Positions 42,716 to 52,785 are shown, numbered from the stretch's first letter. The stretch: DNA of 64,000 bases from Sporosarcina cyprini (GCF_022048975.1 NZ_JAKMHX010000024.1:50965-114964), one strand, 5' to 3'. Notes: a model not told the origin generated them from the letters alone. Translations and numbers: made by a program.

Positions 42716-45700
42716 TTATTTCTTAATTGTTACAGGAACTGTAACTGTTTGACCTGTTACTTCAGGAGTAACAGTGACAGTTGTAATAGCTGTTGTAGTT
42801 GGAGCAGCTACCACTGCTTCTTGTGCAGTAGTCAAAGTGATTACAACTTTTTTACCGTCATCAGAAAGCACAGCCTGTGAATTATTAATTGCTGTTGTAG
42901 CACCGTCATTTAGAACAATACCAGTGAATGCCGTAATGGCTTCAGAGAATGTTAAAGTCAATGTTCCATCAACAGCTGGAGTAGATGCAGTAGCACCACT
43001 TAGTGTAATTGTCTTACCAAGTAACTCTGATGCTGATTCTGTACCAGCAAATCCTGCAGCCGTAGCAGTAAGTGAAGTAGAAGTATCATTAGTAATTGCA
43101 GTTGCTACATTTGCTATAGTAGCTGCTGCATCAAGAGTTCCATTTACAGCATCAGAAACTGGAAGAATTACTTTTAGTGTTTTTGATGTTCCATCATAAG
43201 ATGTAGTAACAGTATTACCAACAGTTGTAGCTTTTTCAAATACAACTTTAACACCGTTATAAGCAGTATCTCCTGCTGCTGATTCAACAGTTAAGGTATT
43301 TGCTGGTGTTGTGGCATTAGTATAAACGCCTGTTGCTTTGGCTCCAGTAACTGCTGCTGATCCAGCTGCATAAGTTGCTGTTGCTGTAATTTTAATCGCA
43401 GCTGCTACTTTATTTTCCAATGAAGCTGCTGTGAATGTAGTTCCACCTTGTAGATCTGAAAGAATTGCTGCCGCCATAGTATCTTTATCAGCATCAGTCA
43501 ACTTTTCATAAGACGGATATCCAGCCAATGCAGCTTTAACTTGGTTTAATGTTGTAGCGCTATTTACTGCTGAAACAACATTCGAGTAACCAGAAGTTAG
43601 AACATTAAACGTCAATTTGCCTTCAGCATCTACTGTAACAGAAACTTTGGAAACGCCAGCTGTAATTTCTTTAACAAATGCAGCTTGGGTTACTTTGCTT
43701 CCTGCAATCTGATATTCTTTTGCAGTAGCATAACTATAAACAACACCATTGATTGTTAGAACTTTATTAGTTGTATCAATGCTTGAAACTGTACCAGTAA
43801 TAGGTGCAGAACCATATTGTGAGAACTTAAGGTTCAATGTTTCTGTTGTTGGTAAAACAACGCCAGCTCTTGAACCTGTAGCATTGATAGACACTGAAGA
43901 CGGATCTGCTGCTGAAACTCTGATAGAAGTATCAACATTTCCTGCTGTAATTGTTTCTTTAACTGTACCAGTCGTACCAGCTAGAATTGTTTTTGTACCA
44001 GCAGATGTATTAACAGTAACATTACCTGTACCTGCCTTAATTTCAAACGAAACTACTGTATCTTGAGTGTAAGAACGTGGTTTGTAGTTTTGATCAACTA
44101 ATGTGTATGTTGCAGTTGCAACTTCACCAGCAAGATATGGAATTGTTCCGCCAAAACCATCATCTAAATCAGCGTTATATGTTACTTCATTTACGAAGTA
44201 TGTGATTTCACCAGTTGCTTGAAGATCGTTAGCATCTAATCCAGCAGCGTCACCATTTTCGATGAATACGACTGGTGAAACATAAGCGTTGACAGATTTA
44301 GAAGCAACAGTAAACGTCACTTGCCCATCTTTACCAACTTTCAAATCATAGTATTTATATTTTGCATCAGAGGTATAAGCAGCCTCGTTTCCATCTTTAT
44401 CTAAAACAAATACGGATGGTGTTGTATTAGGAAGTGCAACACGTACTGTTGTTCCTGGAGATGCAACTTTACCATCTTTATCTGTATAAGTTGCAGTATA
44501 GTTACGTCCACCAGTCTCAACATCGTTTAACCAGATTGCTGCATTAGAGCTACCAGCTGCTTCTAATTTCAAACCAAGTTCATGCTTAAGTTCAAACTTA
44601 ACTGTAGCACCTTTATCTTGCAAAGCAGTTTTTGAATAAAGTGGAACCTTATTCAAATTAGTTGTATTTGTTGCAAAACCATACTCACCTGAATATACGA
44701 TAGGTGTTACAGTTGCGTTCTTTCCAGATACAACTAAGTTTGCTTTACCGTTGCTGTCTAATTTAACAGCTGTTACTGCAGTACCGCCAGTTGTGTATTG
44801 ATAAGGATAGCTTGCATTTCCAAGAAGGACATTTCCGTTCTTATCAACAACATAAGTTGTTACTCCTTCAACTGTAGCTTTTCCTTCAGCCTTGTCTGGA
44901 GTAACATTCAAGTTCTCTTCAAATGCTACAAAAACGTATTGACCTGCTTTTCCAGGTGCATTGATTTCGTAAACTTTTTTAGCACCGTTTACAAGTGTGT
45001 TACCTTCTGAAGCTTCAGTGATTGTTAACTGTTTTGCATTTGCCCAGTAAACTTTACCTACTGAAGATTTGTCTGATTTTTGAGTAGCATAAGCTGTAAC
45101 ATTGTCATCAATTGCATAGTAACGTGTGTAAGTATAAGAAGCTACACCTTCAGCGTTAGTATAAGCAACAACTTCAATTTTCTCGTTCAATTGATTGTTT
45201 GCACCATTAGCGATATTGAAAGTAACTGGAATACCATCTTTCTTTTCGCCTGCTGCAACTTCAACTTTAGCTTGTACTGTTACATCTTTACCAATTGTAC
45301 CTTGTAGTGAAGGAGTTGTAATTTGGATAGATGTTGGGATAACCGCAGTTGCTCCGATGAATGAACCCAATTCTTTATCATTTGCAGACACTTTGTAAGT
45401 TTCGCCAGCTTTTTGAGGAGCTGTAGTCAATACTACAGTGTTTGCATCAGTTTGCTTGATAACTTTGTTTGTGATATCAAGGCCTTCAATTTTGAAGTTA
45501 AGTGCTGCAAGATCTTCTACCTTTTCAACAAATTTCACTTCAACGTGTGTGTTGTTAATAGCTGTAATAGAAGCTACACCTGCAACTGTTCCAGTTACTT
45601 TTGAAAGATCAGCTTTCAAGAAGTTGTGAAGGAATGTAGCAAAGTGTCCACGAGTTGTAGTTGCTTTAGGGTTGAACTGAGCAACTGTTGTGATGTCGAA

Positions 45701-46267
45701 GAAATCTAGAACATCGATAGCAGTGCGTGCTTCAGATTTAGCAGAGTTACGGTCTGTTACTTCTTTTTTGAAGTCTTGACCTTCAACGTATTCTACTAGA
45801 TTGATATCATTAACTGTGTCAAACGCGCGAACAAGAACTACTGCCATGTTTTCACGAGTGATGTCGTCGCCAGCAAGTAGGCGGCCGTTGCTTCCGTTGA
45901 ATACGCCGTTGTCTTTAACAACTGCAGCATATTTCAAAAGCTCATCGTTAGAAGAAGCAGTCAAGTCAGAGAAACGCATATTTGTTTTGTAGTCTCCAGG
46001 TACTTCGTAGCCTTCAGAGACAAGCCATTTACCCATCAATTTAACAACGTCAGAACGTGTCAAAGTTTTGTTTGGCTTAAAAGATCCATCTTCGTAACCT
46101 GTGATTACGCCAGCATCAGATAGTGCGTCGATTGCTGCTTCGTGTGTGTTCCCTTTTGTGTCAGAAAATGTTTTCGCGCTTGCAACGGGTGCAACTGCAG
46201 ATGCTACTAGAGCAGCTGATGCAGCGCCAACTACAAACTTACGATACTTCGTTGGTTGGTTAGCCAT
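42716..46267 (-). CDS. Major S-layer protein with three N-terminal SLH domains
   Basis: 1183 residues: signal peptide cleaved near VASAKTFSD (about residue 31), three SLH domains (about 32-215; FSDTKGNTHEAAIDALSDAGVITGYEDGSFKPNKTLTR is the first), then a long Thr/Val/Ala-rich stretch of Ig-like and bacterial invasin-type beta domains to the C-terminus. No catalytic motif. The size, SLH placement, extreme bias to small residues, a near-consensus promoter and a strong GAGGAGG site all indicate the main surface-array protein. It should attach to pyruvylated wall polymer. The nearby TagA and WecC-type genes may contribute to making that polymer. Confidence 0.93.
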   Translation of the reverse strand: MANQPTKYRKFVVGAASAALVASAVAPVASAKTFSDTKGNTHEAAIDALSDAGVITGYEDGSFKPNKTLTRSDVVKLMGKWLVSEGYEVPGDYKTNMRFSDLTASSNDELLKYAAVVKDNGVFNGSNGRLLAGDDITRENMAVVLVRAFDTVNDINLVEYVEGQDFKKEVTDRNSAKSEARTAIDVLDFFDITTVAQFNPKATTTRGHFATFLHNFLKADLSKVTGTVAGVASITAINNTHVEVKFVEKVEDLAALNFKIEGLDITNKVIKQTDANTVVLTTAPQKAGETYKVSANDKELGSFIGATAVIPTSIQITTPSLQGTIGKDVTVQAKVEVAAGEKKDGIPVTFNIANGANNQLNEKIEVVAYTNAEGVASYTYTRYYAIDDNVTAYATQKSDKSSVGKVYWANAKQLTITEASEGNTLVNGAKKVYEINAPGKAGQYVFVAFEENLNVTPDKAEGKATVEGVTTYVVDKNGNVLLGNASYPYQYTTGGTAVTAVKLDSNGKANLVVSGKNATVTPIVYSGEYGFATNTTNLNKVPLYSKTALQDKGATVKFELKHELGLKLEAAGSSNAAIWLNDVETGGRNYTATYTDKDGKVASPGTTVRVALPNTTPSVFVLDKDGNEAAYTSDAKYKYYDLKVGKDGQVTFTVASKSVNAYVSPVVFIENGDAAGLDANDLQATGEITYFVNEVTYNADLDDGFGGTIPYLAGEVATATYTLVDQNYKPRSYTQDTVVSFEIKAGTGNVTVNTSAGTKTILAGTTGTVKETITAGNVDTSIRVSAADPSSVSINATGSRAGVVLPTTETLNLKFSQYGSAPITGTVSSIDTTNKVLTINGVVYSYATAKEYQIAGSKVTQAAFVKEITAGVSKVSVTVDAEGKLTFNVLTSGYSNVVSAVNSATTLNQVKAALAGYPSYEKLTDADKDTMAAAILSDLQGGTTFTAASLENKVAAAIKITATATYAAGSAAVTGAKATGVYTNATTPANTLTVESAAGDTAYNGVKVVFEKATTVGNTVTTSYDGTSKTLKVILPVSDAVNGTLDAAATIANVATAITNDTSTSLTATAAGFAGTESASELLGKTITLSGATASTPAVDGTLTLTFSEAITAFTGIVLNDGATTAINNSQAVLSDDGKKVVITLTTAQEAVVAAPTTTAITTVTVTPEVTGQTVTVPVTIKK

Positions 46268-46350
46268 TGAATAATTTCCTCCTCTTATTGAAAAAAATAA
46301 TTTGTCAACTACCCCACGGCAAAATGGAAGTAGAAGGCATTACACAATAA

Positions 46351-46379
46351 AGTATAGATATTCACGGCTTGGATGTCAA
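46351..46379 (-). promoter_or_regulatory. Near-consensus promoter of the S-layer gene
   Basis: TTGACA (46379-46374), a 17-base spacer and TATACT (46356-46351) on the minus strand, giving a leader of about 75 bases before the ATG. A second possible promoter, TTGATA with TAGAAT, lies about 100 bases further upstream (about 46440-46475). Confidence 0.85.
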
Positions 46380-46627
46380 TTACAAATTAGTAATGTTCCA
46401 GATTCATAGAGTAGAAATGCTCTGAATTTATCCGCCGCTTCTACTATTCTATCGTATTTCAAATATATATCAAGTATTTCTATGTTTTTTCTGTCGAAGT
46501 TAGTAGGTTGTGTTTTTTGACATAGATTTGTAGTGCTTGTCTTCGTATTGACGTTATGCAGGAAAGATCAGGAATATGACTGGAATAATAAGTATTTGGA
46601 TCTTGGGGGAGTTAATTATGGGCATGC

Positions 46628-46666
46628 AAAAAGCCTGGAACAGATGGGAGCTGTTCCAGGCTTTTT
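46628..46666 (-). terminator. Terminator of the tagA-type gene
   Basis: A perfect 16-base inverted repeat, AAAAAGCCTGGAACAG (46628-46643) with 46651-46666, reads as a terminator on both strands. It lies about 115 bases past the tagA stop. Nothing else is seen between 46380 and 46781. Confidence 0.85.
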
Positions 46667-46781
46667 GTGCGGTCAACCAACCGTTTTCGTCCTGCGTGGC
46701 GTTTGTTATATATGCTACAGAGGAAATTATCCTTACACTTACGTATTCTATCATCCTATTTAGTAGATTACAAGTATGGTT

Positions 46782-47495
46782 TTATTTTTTTCCTGTTAGA
46801 ATTTCTAATAGAAATTTTGGAAGGACCATTTGCCTTTTAAGGCGGCTTGGTTCCTTCAATAGACGGTACAGCCATTCGGCACCGACTTTTTGGAAGGCGG
46901 CCGGTGCACGTTTAATGTTGCCGGCGAGCACGTCGAACGATCCGCCGACTCCTTGGTAGAGAATCGGATGAAGCTGATCCCGGTATTGTTCGATCCATAG
47001 TTCCTGCTTCGGGGAGCCCATGGCGACGAACAGGATATCCGGTTTTGCTTCGTTGATCGTCTGAATCACTTTATCCGTATCCTTTTCGTAGCCATCTTGC
47101 GTGCCGGCTACGATGAGATCCGGGTAGGTTTCCACTAGTTTCGCGGCTGCCTGGTCAGCTACGCCTGGTTTGGCGCCATATAGAAAAATGCGTTTACCAG
47201 TACGTGCCGCTTCCCTTACGACGCGGTCCATCATGTCGACGCCCGTGACACGAGAGCGGATGTTGCCTTTTTTCATTTTTGACGCAATGATGACGCCGAT
47301 CCCGTCCGGAATTTGGAATTCCGCACGGTTCAGCAACGCCTTCAGTTCGGGATCGTCTTTCGCCTTCATGAGTTTCTCAGGGTTGATGGCGACGACGAGT
47401 GATTTCTTTTTGTCTTCAATGTTTTGGAAAACCTTCGGGATGAGTTCGTCATAGCTTTCCGTGTTGACACTGACGCCTAGTATTTGTTCTTTCAT
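46782..47495 (-). CDS. tagA: WecG/TagA/CpsF-family glycosyltransferase (GT26)
   Basis: About 237 residues with the family's core segments: AINPEKLMKAKDDPELK, then IPDGIGV, the GAKPGVADQAA turn and VAMGSPKQE(L)WI. TagA-type enzymes add ManNAc to lipid-linked GlcNAc, the second step of wall teichoic acid linkage-unit or secondary wall polymer synthesis, at the inner membrane face. ATG 47495 follows the stop of the upstream dehydrogenase by one base, so translation is coupled. Its context with a UDP-ManNAc dehydrogenase and S-layer genes suggests the SLH-binding wall polymer. Confidence 0.9.
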   Translation of the reverse strand: MKEQILGVSVNTESYDELIPKVFQNIEDKKKSLVVAINPEKLMKAKDDPELKALLNRAEFQIPDGIGVIIASKMKKGNIRSRVTGVDMMDRVVREAARTGKRIFLYGAKPGVADQAAAKLVETYPDLIVAGTQDGYEKDTDKVIQTINEAKPDILFVAMGSPKQELWIEQYRDQLHPILYQGVGGSFDVLAGNIKRAPAAFQKVGAEWLYRLLKEPSRLKRQMVLPKFLLEILTGKK

Positions 47496-47496
47496 C

Positions 47497-48786
47497 TTAG
47501 CTGAAGACACCTGCCGGAGAGCCGTCGCCGAGCTTGTAGTAATGGAAGCCTGCTTGCTCCCATTTGTTCCGGTCCAGTGCGTTTTTCGTATCCAAAATAA
47601 ACGGCTTCGGTGTTTTCGTTACAAGATGGTTCGGGTTCAGTTGTTTGAATTCATCGTGATCCGTCGTCAGGATAATCAAGTCGACGTCCGCCAATGCTTC
47701 TTCCAGTGTATCCTTTTGTGTTGCGTGCTTCGCGTTTTTGATATGAGGATCAAAAGACTTCACATCGATATCGCGAGCTTGCAATTCTTTAATGACAGTA
47801 AGCGACGGGCTTTCGCGCATGTCGTCGACGTTGCCTTTGAATGCTAGGCCAAGTACAGCGACTTTGCCGTCTTTAATGTTTTGATCATCAAGCAAGCCCT
47901 TCGTTTTTTCTGCAACAAATTCCGGCATGCCGTCGTTTGTAAGACGGGCTTTATGGATGATTTGCGCTTCTGCCGGGTTCAGCTCTACGAGGAACCATGG
48001 GTCAACTGCGATACAGTGTCCGCCGACACCAGGCCCTGGCATGTGAATGTTTACACGCGGATGGAAGTTCGCGAAACGGATTGCTTCCCAAATGTCCACG
48101 CCGATTGTTTCAGCGATTTTCGCAAGTTCATTAGCGAACGCAATATTGACGTCACGATAGGTGTTTTCCATTACTTTGACGAGTTCCGCAGTCGTTGCGT
48201 CTGTCAAATGGATTTCTCCTTGGACGAATGTTTTATAAAGATCTTTCGTCATTTGCGCAGATTCCGGCGTAATACCGCCGACGATCCGGTCGTTGTTTAC
48301 GAGTTCTTCGAAAATCTTGCCTGGGATGACGCGCTCCGGCGAGTGGGAAACAAATAAGTCCTCGCCCAGTGTCAGGTTTGATTTGCGAAGCTCCGGCAGC
48401 ATAATGTTTTCGACAGTTTTTGGTGGAACCGTCGATTCCAAGATGACGAGTGCGCCCGGCTTCACAAATGGCACGATGGATGCCGTTGCCTGGCGGATGT
48501 ATTCTAGGTTTGCTGTGTTGTCCGGATTGATCGGAGACGGGACGGCGACGATGTAGACATCGGCTTCGACCGGCGTCGTGGAAACGGTGAATTTCCCTTC
48601 GTCGATTGCACGCTCGAGACGTTCCTGGAGTCCGTTCTCTTCTATATGTAATTGCTTATTGGCAATCATGTTGACAGCTGTTTCGTTAATATCGACACCA
48701 TGTACTTGAACGCCGCTGTTGGCGAACATGACGGCTGTCGGTAGGCCGATGTAGCCGAGGCCGACAACGCAGATTTTCTTATCCAT
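47497..48786 (-). CDS. wecC: UDP-N-acetyl-D-mannosamine dehydrogenase (WecC-like)
   Basis: About 429 residues: N-terminal Rossmann domain (KKICVVGLGYIGLPTA), central dimerisation domain, and a C-terminal UDP-binding domain. Family motifs include VPSPINPDN, STVPPKT, and the active-site region GPGVGGHCIAVDPWF with the catalytic Cys. It should oxidise UDP-ManNAc to UDP-ManNAcA with two NAD+. ATG 48786 has AAGGAA upstream. It pairs with tagA for synthesis of a ManNAc/ManNAcA-containing polymer. Related UDP-glucose dehydrogenases are an alternative, but the motif set favours the WecC group. Confidence 0.88.
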   Translation of the reverse strand: MDKKICVVGLGYIGLPTAVMFANSGVQVHGVDINETAVNMIANKQLHIEENGLQERLERAIDEGKFTVSTTPVEADVYIVAVPSPINPDNTANLEYIRQATASIVPFVKPGALVILESTVPPKTVENIMLPELRKSNLTLGEDLFVSHSPERVIPGKIFEELVNNDRIVGGITPESAQMTKDLYKTFVQGEIHLTDATTAELVKVMENTYRDVNIAFANELAKIAETIGVDIWEAIRFANFHPRVNIHMPGPGVGGHCIAVDPWFLVELNPAEAQIIHKARLTNDGMPEFVAEKTKGLLDDQNIKDGKVAVLGLAFKGNVDDMRESPSLTVIKELQARDIDVKSFDPHIKNAKHATQKDTLEEALADVDLIILTTDHDEFKQLNPNHLVTKTPKPFILDTKNALDRNKWEQAGFHYYKLGDGSPAGVFS

Positions 48787-48863
48787 TGGTATGTTCCTTT
48801 CTTTGTGGGACTGCTTTTGCGGCTTATTCACCGCTTGTTGGATTCCACATTACACAGTAGATG

Positions 48864-48914
48864 ATTATAGCATAGCGGACGGGCCTGAACCAAGTGTTTG
48901 GTCCACACCCGCCC
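48864..48914 (-). promoter_or_regulatory. Extended -10 promoter of wecC-tagA and upstream stem-loop
   Basis: TGCTATAAT (48872-48864, minus strand) is a perfect extended -10 box. A G+C-rich imperfect hairpin (about 48878-48914, with GACCAA/TTGGTT at the loop) lies upstream and probably ends the S41 peptidase transcript, although it has no T run. Confidence 0.6.
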
Positions 48915-48925
48915 TATAGTAAACG

Positions 48926-50071
48926 TTATTGCACCGTAATTTGTGAATAGACACCTTGCTTAGTTGTCCGTCCGGATGTGGCTGGCAGACCGGGATGGAC
49001 GACGAGCATGTAAGTGCCGCCACGCTGCATCTTTTTCACTGGCGTTATTTCAAGCTGGCCGTTTTTGTTCATGCTTGTCTTCACCGGAACCGCAACGCCC
49101 CCCATTTTCACGAGTTCTACCTTATTGGACGTCTGAGTTGCGCGAAGGTTCATCGGCTGCGTGAAATGGAGATAGAACGTTTTAGCGGCCGCCACTTTGT
49201 CGAGTGCATCGAGCGGTTTGTATTTCTTGCTGGCAAAGTGATCATGCAGGAGCCGTTCATGGATTGTCGTCAGCTCTTTGCCAGGTTTCGTTTCGATCGT
49301 CGGCTGCACTCCTTTTTGGTGAATCTTCGTCTTTTTCGGTCCAGTGAACTCACCGACTGTCAGTTTCAAGGCACTGCCGTCCTCGAATTCAAAGAAGGTC
49401 TGGATGGTTCCCTTCCCTTTCGTCTTTTCGCCGACAACAGTTGCTGCGCTCTGGTCGATAACGGAAGCCGCCACGATTTCTGAAGCGGAAGCCGAGTATT
49501 TATTGACAAGAATGTAGGTCTGTTTCGGGAATTTCACTTTGGATGGGATTGGCTTCACCATTTGGCTGCCTTCCCGCGTTGTGACGTAGTACGCGTCTTT
49601 CACGCCCTCGAAATGACCGAGGAATTTTTCGGCGCTATCTACGTAGCCGCCACCATTATAGCGGAGGTCGAGAATTAATTTGGTCGCGCCTTGCTTTTTC
49701 AGGGCGAGCCATTGGTCGATGATCTCCTGATTCAGCTTGGCGGAGAACGTTTGGATTTTAATGTACCCGATATTGCCGTACAGCATGGAAGAAGAAATGG
49801 CAGGCTCGTCCAGATGTACAGCCGCTACATCATCCGCCCCTACTGCCGCCATGTAGAAGGTGTATTCGTCCGGCGAGAGGTAGCGCGAGTATTCGTCGAG
49901 CGCGTCAATCACTTCATCGACGGTCTTCATCGAGTCGAGGTTGTCCGGGATTTTGCCGTAATAATAGTTTTCAACGAAGAATTTGATGTCGTCGACCCGT
50001 GCCGCTTCAGCAGCCGGGGAGAATAGTAATATGGCAATGAATGCGAATAGAATGGCTTGCAGTTGTTTCAC
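48926..50071 (-). CDS. Secreted S41-family peptidase with C-terminal Ig-like domain
   Basis: 381 residues: signal peptide (about 1-23), a short helical N-domain, an S41 (C-terminal processing protease) core with Ser in NKYSASASEIVA and Lys in GEKTKGKGT, and a C-terminal beta domain (about 290-381). The DEYSRYLSP segment of CtpA proteins is present, but the following PDZ domain appears missing or reduced, so it is shorter than CtpA/CtpB. GTG start with AAGGAGG upstream. Likely trims or degrades secreted proteins at the cell surface. Confidence 0.86.
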   Translation of the reverse strand: MKQLQAILFAFIAILLFSPAAEAARVDDIKFFVENYYYGKIPDNLDSMKTVDEVIDALDEYSRYLSPDEYTFYMAAVGADDVAAVHLDEPAISSSMLYGNIGYIKIQTFSAKLNQEIIDQWLALKKQGATKLILDLRYNGGGYVDSAEKFLGHFEGVKDAYYVTTREGSQMVKPIPSKVKFPKQTYILVNKYSASASEIVAASVIDQSAATVVGEKTKGKGTIQTFFEFEDGSALKLTVGEFTGPKKTKIHQKGVQPTIETKPGKELTTIHERLLHDHFASKKYKPLDALDKVAAAKTFYLHFTQPMNLRATQTSNKVELVKMGGVAVPVKTSMNKNGQLEITPVKKMQRGGTYMLVVHPGLPATSGRTTKQGVYSQITVQ

Positions 50072-50228
50072 GCCGGTTCCTCCTTATCATATAGACCTTG
50101 TTATTGATTATACCCGCTTTGCTGGTTTAAAGACATGTTAGAGGAAAATAGTTTGGTAGAATTAGCAATTTTTCTGTGAGGAGAAGGTGAAAGGAGAGGA
50201 AGCAGCATGTGCCGCCCCCTTCCCTGTT

Positions 50229-51311
50229 TTATTTCGCTGAAAAGATATGGACCCAATATGTCGTGCCGTCTGCGTCTTTCGCAAAGCCGGCGCCAATGTT
50301 AGTGAACTTCGATTGCATGATGTTGTCGCGGTGGCCTTTGGAGTTCATCCACCCTTCGACTGCTGAACCCGGAGTGGTGTAGCCTTTCGCGATATTCTCT
50401 CCGTAGGCAGTCCAGCTGTATTTGTACGTATCAAGCATCGTGCCGACCGAGCCGTATGTTGGGGACATGTGGGCGAAGTACTTGTTCTTCACCATATCCT
50501 CAGCTTTCATCTGGGCGAGTTTGTTGAGCGCGCTGTCTACTTTCAATGCGGTCAGCTTTTGGGAAGCTCGTTCTTTGTTTACTAGATTAATGGTGTCGGC
50601 CGCGAATGTGTCATCTTTGACGGCTGGTGGCGGCTCAGGAGTCGAGTAGATCTTATCGACATAGCGCTGCTGCGTTTTATCGTAATAGATTTCCCCGGAT
50701 TTGCGCTTGGCGTCGAAGTCCATAGCGCGCTTGACGAAGGCAGCCATTTGGGCGCGGGTGACGTGGTCATTCGGCTTGAACGCTTCCCCTTCCGCAGTCG
50801 TTGTGATCCCGAGTTCTGCGATTGTAATGATGTATCCTTTATAGCCGTTCAGCCGATTCACGTCCTGGAAGGAAATCAGATCGTTGTCATCGACGATAAT
50901 GTCGTAGGCGAGGGAGATGATCTTTGCCATCTGTCCGCGGGTGAGCGGCGCGTTTGGGTTGAAGTTTTCGCCGTTGTTGAAAATCCCACGTTCTGTTAGC
51001 GCCCGGATATGCTGGTAGGAGCCGTGCGCCGGGGAGACATCTTGGAAATCCGGCTGGAAGTTTGCCGACGGTTTCATGCCGGTTGCGAGCGCGATGATTT
51101 TAGCCGCTTGGGCACGGGTGACGGGCTGGTTGATGCCGTAATTTCCATCGGGATAGCCGCCGAGCACTCCTTTATCAGAGAGGGCGTCGATTGCTTCATA
51201 TGCATAATGATTTTTCGGAACATCTTTGAATGTCGCGGCTTGCGCAGAAGTGGTGAGCGTTGCAAGTGCAAGAGTTGCTGCGAGTGCGGTTGCTGAGATT
51301 CGTAGTTTCAT
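50229..51311 (-). CDS. SLH-anchored CAP-domain protein
   Basis: 360 residues: signal peptide (about 1-25), three SLH domains (about 27-205) and a C-terminal CAP/SCP domain (about 235-360) with NLVNKERASQKLTALKVD, FAHMSPTYG, GENIAKG and HRDNIM motifs, a typical YkwD-type arrangement. AGAGGAGG precedes the ATG. It is bound to wall polymer through SLH; the role of the CAP domain is unknown. Single gene. It is the intact counterpart of the SLH and CAP genes at 27.6-29.9 kb, where SLH and CAP domains are on separate proteins. Confidence 0.92.
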   Translation of the reverse strand: MKLRISATALAATLALATLTTSAQAATFKDVPKNHYAYEAIDALSDKGVLGGYPDGNYGINQPVTRAQAAKIIALATGMKPSANFQPDFQDVSPAHGSYQHIRALTERGIFNNGENFNPNAPLTRGQMAKIISLAYDIIVDDNDLISFQDVNRLNGYKGYIITIAELGITTTAEGEAFKPNDHVTRAQMAAFVKRAMDFDAKRKSGEIYYDKTQQRYVDKIYSTPEPPPAVKDDTFAADTINLVNKERASQKLTALKVDSALNKLAQMKAEDMVKNKYFAHMSPTYGSVGTMLDTYKYSWTAYGENIAKGYTTPGSAVEGWMNSKGHRDNIMQSKFTNIGAGFAKDADGTTYWVHIFSAK

Positions 51312-51367
51312 ACGTCTGCCTCCTCTTTTTCTGTAATTATACTAGATTTGAGGGGAATTAGTAGAGT

Positions 51368-51392
51368 AAAAAAAGCCAGGGTTAGCCCGGCT
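51368..51392 (-). terminator. Terminator overlapping the EamA stop codon
   Basis: On the minus strand AGCCGGG pairs with CCTGGCT and is followed by a T run. The stop codon sits in the loop. Confidence 0.75.
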
Positions 51393-52305
51393 CTTTTGTG
51401 ATAGATTCATGATTTTGTTTTCTTTTTCGTAATTCTTCCGCCGCGCCGGAGCCGAGGATGACACCGATAATAATGAACAGGAAGCCCACTAGATGCCGCC
51501 CGGTGATGACTTCTCCGAGGAAGATAGCAGATCCGAGGAGCCCAAACAAGGTGTTCAAGTTCATAAAAATAGCGGCTTTCGCTGGCCCCACCTTCCCGAC
51601 GGAGTAGTTATACAGCATGTGCCCGACTGCCGTCCCGATCATGCCGCTGGCGGCAAAGGCAATCCAAAAGCGCGGCGGTGCCGAGGCAAATGCTTTGATC
51701 TGTCCGGGCTCCTGAACGTAGCTGATGAGCATAAGCAGGAAGCTGCCAACGACGAGCATGTACGCGGTGAGCAACCTGGGATCCAGTGTCCTTGCCGCTT
51801 TCGCGATGATCATAAAGGAAAGCACTTGGGCGAGGATGCTGAAAAAGATGAAGGCATCCCCGAGTGCGAGGCCGCTCACCCCTTCCCCGCCCGCGAGGAC
51901 GACGGAGCCGATGCCGGCAAACCCGATTACGGCACCGATCCACTGGATTTTGGACGGGTTGTTGCGCAAAAGTAGTGCGGTAAAGATGGCGGTCAGCACT
52001 GGCCCCATGCCGAGGATGAGCCCCGTGTTCGTTGCGGACGTGCGGGACAGGCCGACGCTCATGAAGTAATGGTGCAGGACGACGTTGAGCAGCGCCCCGC
52101 CGAGTATGTAGAGCCATTCTTGTTTCGTTGGCTTGCGTACTAGTTTTAGAGGGGTGAGGATGGCGAATACGGTAATGCCCGCGAGCAGAATGCGGAAGGA
52201 GGTCATGGTGACGGGATCCATGAAGCCGACCAAGTATTTGACGAGGGGTAGGTTGAGTCCCCAAATGAGCATGACGGTGGTGAGGAGCATGTAGATTTTG
52301 AGCAT
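51382..52305 (-). CDS. EamA-family (DMT) transporter
   Basis: 307 residues with ten hydrophobic helices in two EamA halves, a drug/metabolite transporter for export of amino acids or other metabolites. The start is ATG 52305, with AAAGGCGG upstream and TATAAT at about 52347-52342. The reading frame remains open for another 117 codons upstream, but that part is PAHT-type repeats generated by the 21-bp array and is not coding. Base composition is more GC-rich than the first 47 kb. Confidence 0.88.
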   Translation of the reverse strand: MLKIYMLLTTVMLIWGLNLPLVKYLVGFMDPVTMTSFRILLAGITVFAILTPLKLVRKPTKQEWLYILGGALLNVVLHHYFMSVGLSRTSATNTGLILGMGPVLTAIFTALLLRNNPSKIQWIGAVIGFAGIGSVVLAGGEGVSGLALGDAFIFFSILAQVLSFMIIAKAARTLDPRLLTAYMLVVGSFLLMLISYVQEPGQIKAFASAPPRFWIAFAASGMIGTAVGHMLYNYSVGKVGPAKAAIFMNLNTLFGLLGSAIFLGEVITGRHLVGFLFIIIGVILGSGAAEELRKRKQNHESITKEPG

Positions 52306-52433
52306 GGGGCGCGCCGCCTTTCGTGTGGTGTTTGGGTTGATTATACAGGATGGGGTGTGGGGTGGGAAGGTTTGGTTTTTTTGGGATGGGTTTTGCGGAG
52401 TGAGTTGGATGGTGAAGTAGTGGTGGTGGAGTT

Positions 52434-52601
52434 TATGCACGGGTATGGAAGCGTTATGCTCGGGTATGAGACTGGTATGCGCGGGTGTCAGATCGGTATG
52501 CGCGGGTGCGAACCGGGTATGCGCGGGTGTGGGATTGGTATGCGCGGGTTGGAGTACGGTATGCGCGGGTACGGGCCGGGTATGCGTGGGTGCAGTAATG
52601 G
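52434..52601 (+). repeat. 21-bp periodic array A (8 units)
   Basis: Eight units of exactly 21 bases, each beginning TATGC(G/A/T)C/T GGGT and followed by about 9-10 variable bases usually ending GG. Units 3-6 carry TATGCGCGGGT without change. It lies upstream of the minus-strand EamA gene, about 130 bases before its ATG. The phasing is not broken once in 168 bases. The rest of 52306-52785 has no gene; two TTTTGACA-(A/T)(A/T)-CTA motifs occur at about 52665 and 52753. Confidence 0.93.
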
Positions 52602-52785
52602 ATGGCGTGTGAGGACTCGCGGGAGGATGATTTGTTGGAGAATTTATCCTTCGCATAGAATGGTTTTGACAAACTAGGGTTGATTAATAGAGAAACTAGA
52701 TTTGGTAGATGCTTTCGAGATTTGAAGGAGGGAGATGTGCGGACGGGCTGGTGTTTTGACAATCTAGTGGTTGAATAATAATTAT

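Noticed and set aside
50180..50228. Hairpin after the SLH-CAP gene
   Set aside because: Only imperfect GC-rich pairing with no T run was found; not strong enough to list as a terminator.
52434..52601. CRISPR-like array
   Set aside because: Regular repeats with variable intervening bases suggest it, but the period is only 21 bp with a 9-10 bp variable part, far below CRISPR repeat and spacer sizes, and no cas genes are present.
52306..52656. N-terminal extension of the EamA protein with PAHT-type heptapeptide repeats
   Set aside because: The frame stays open only because a 21-bp repeat is a multiple of three; a ribosome binding site and promoter-like TATAAT lie just before the ATG at 52305, downstream of the repeats.
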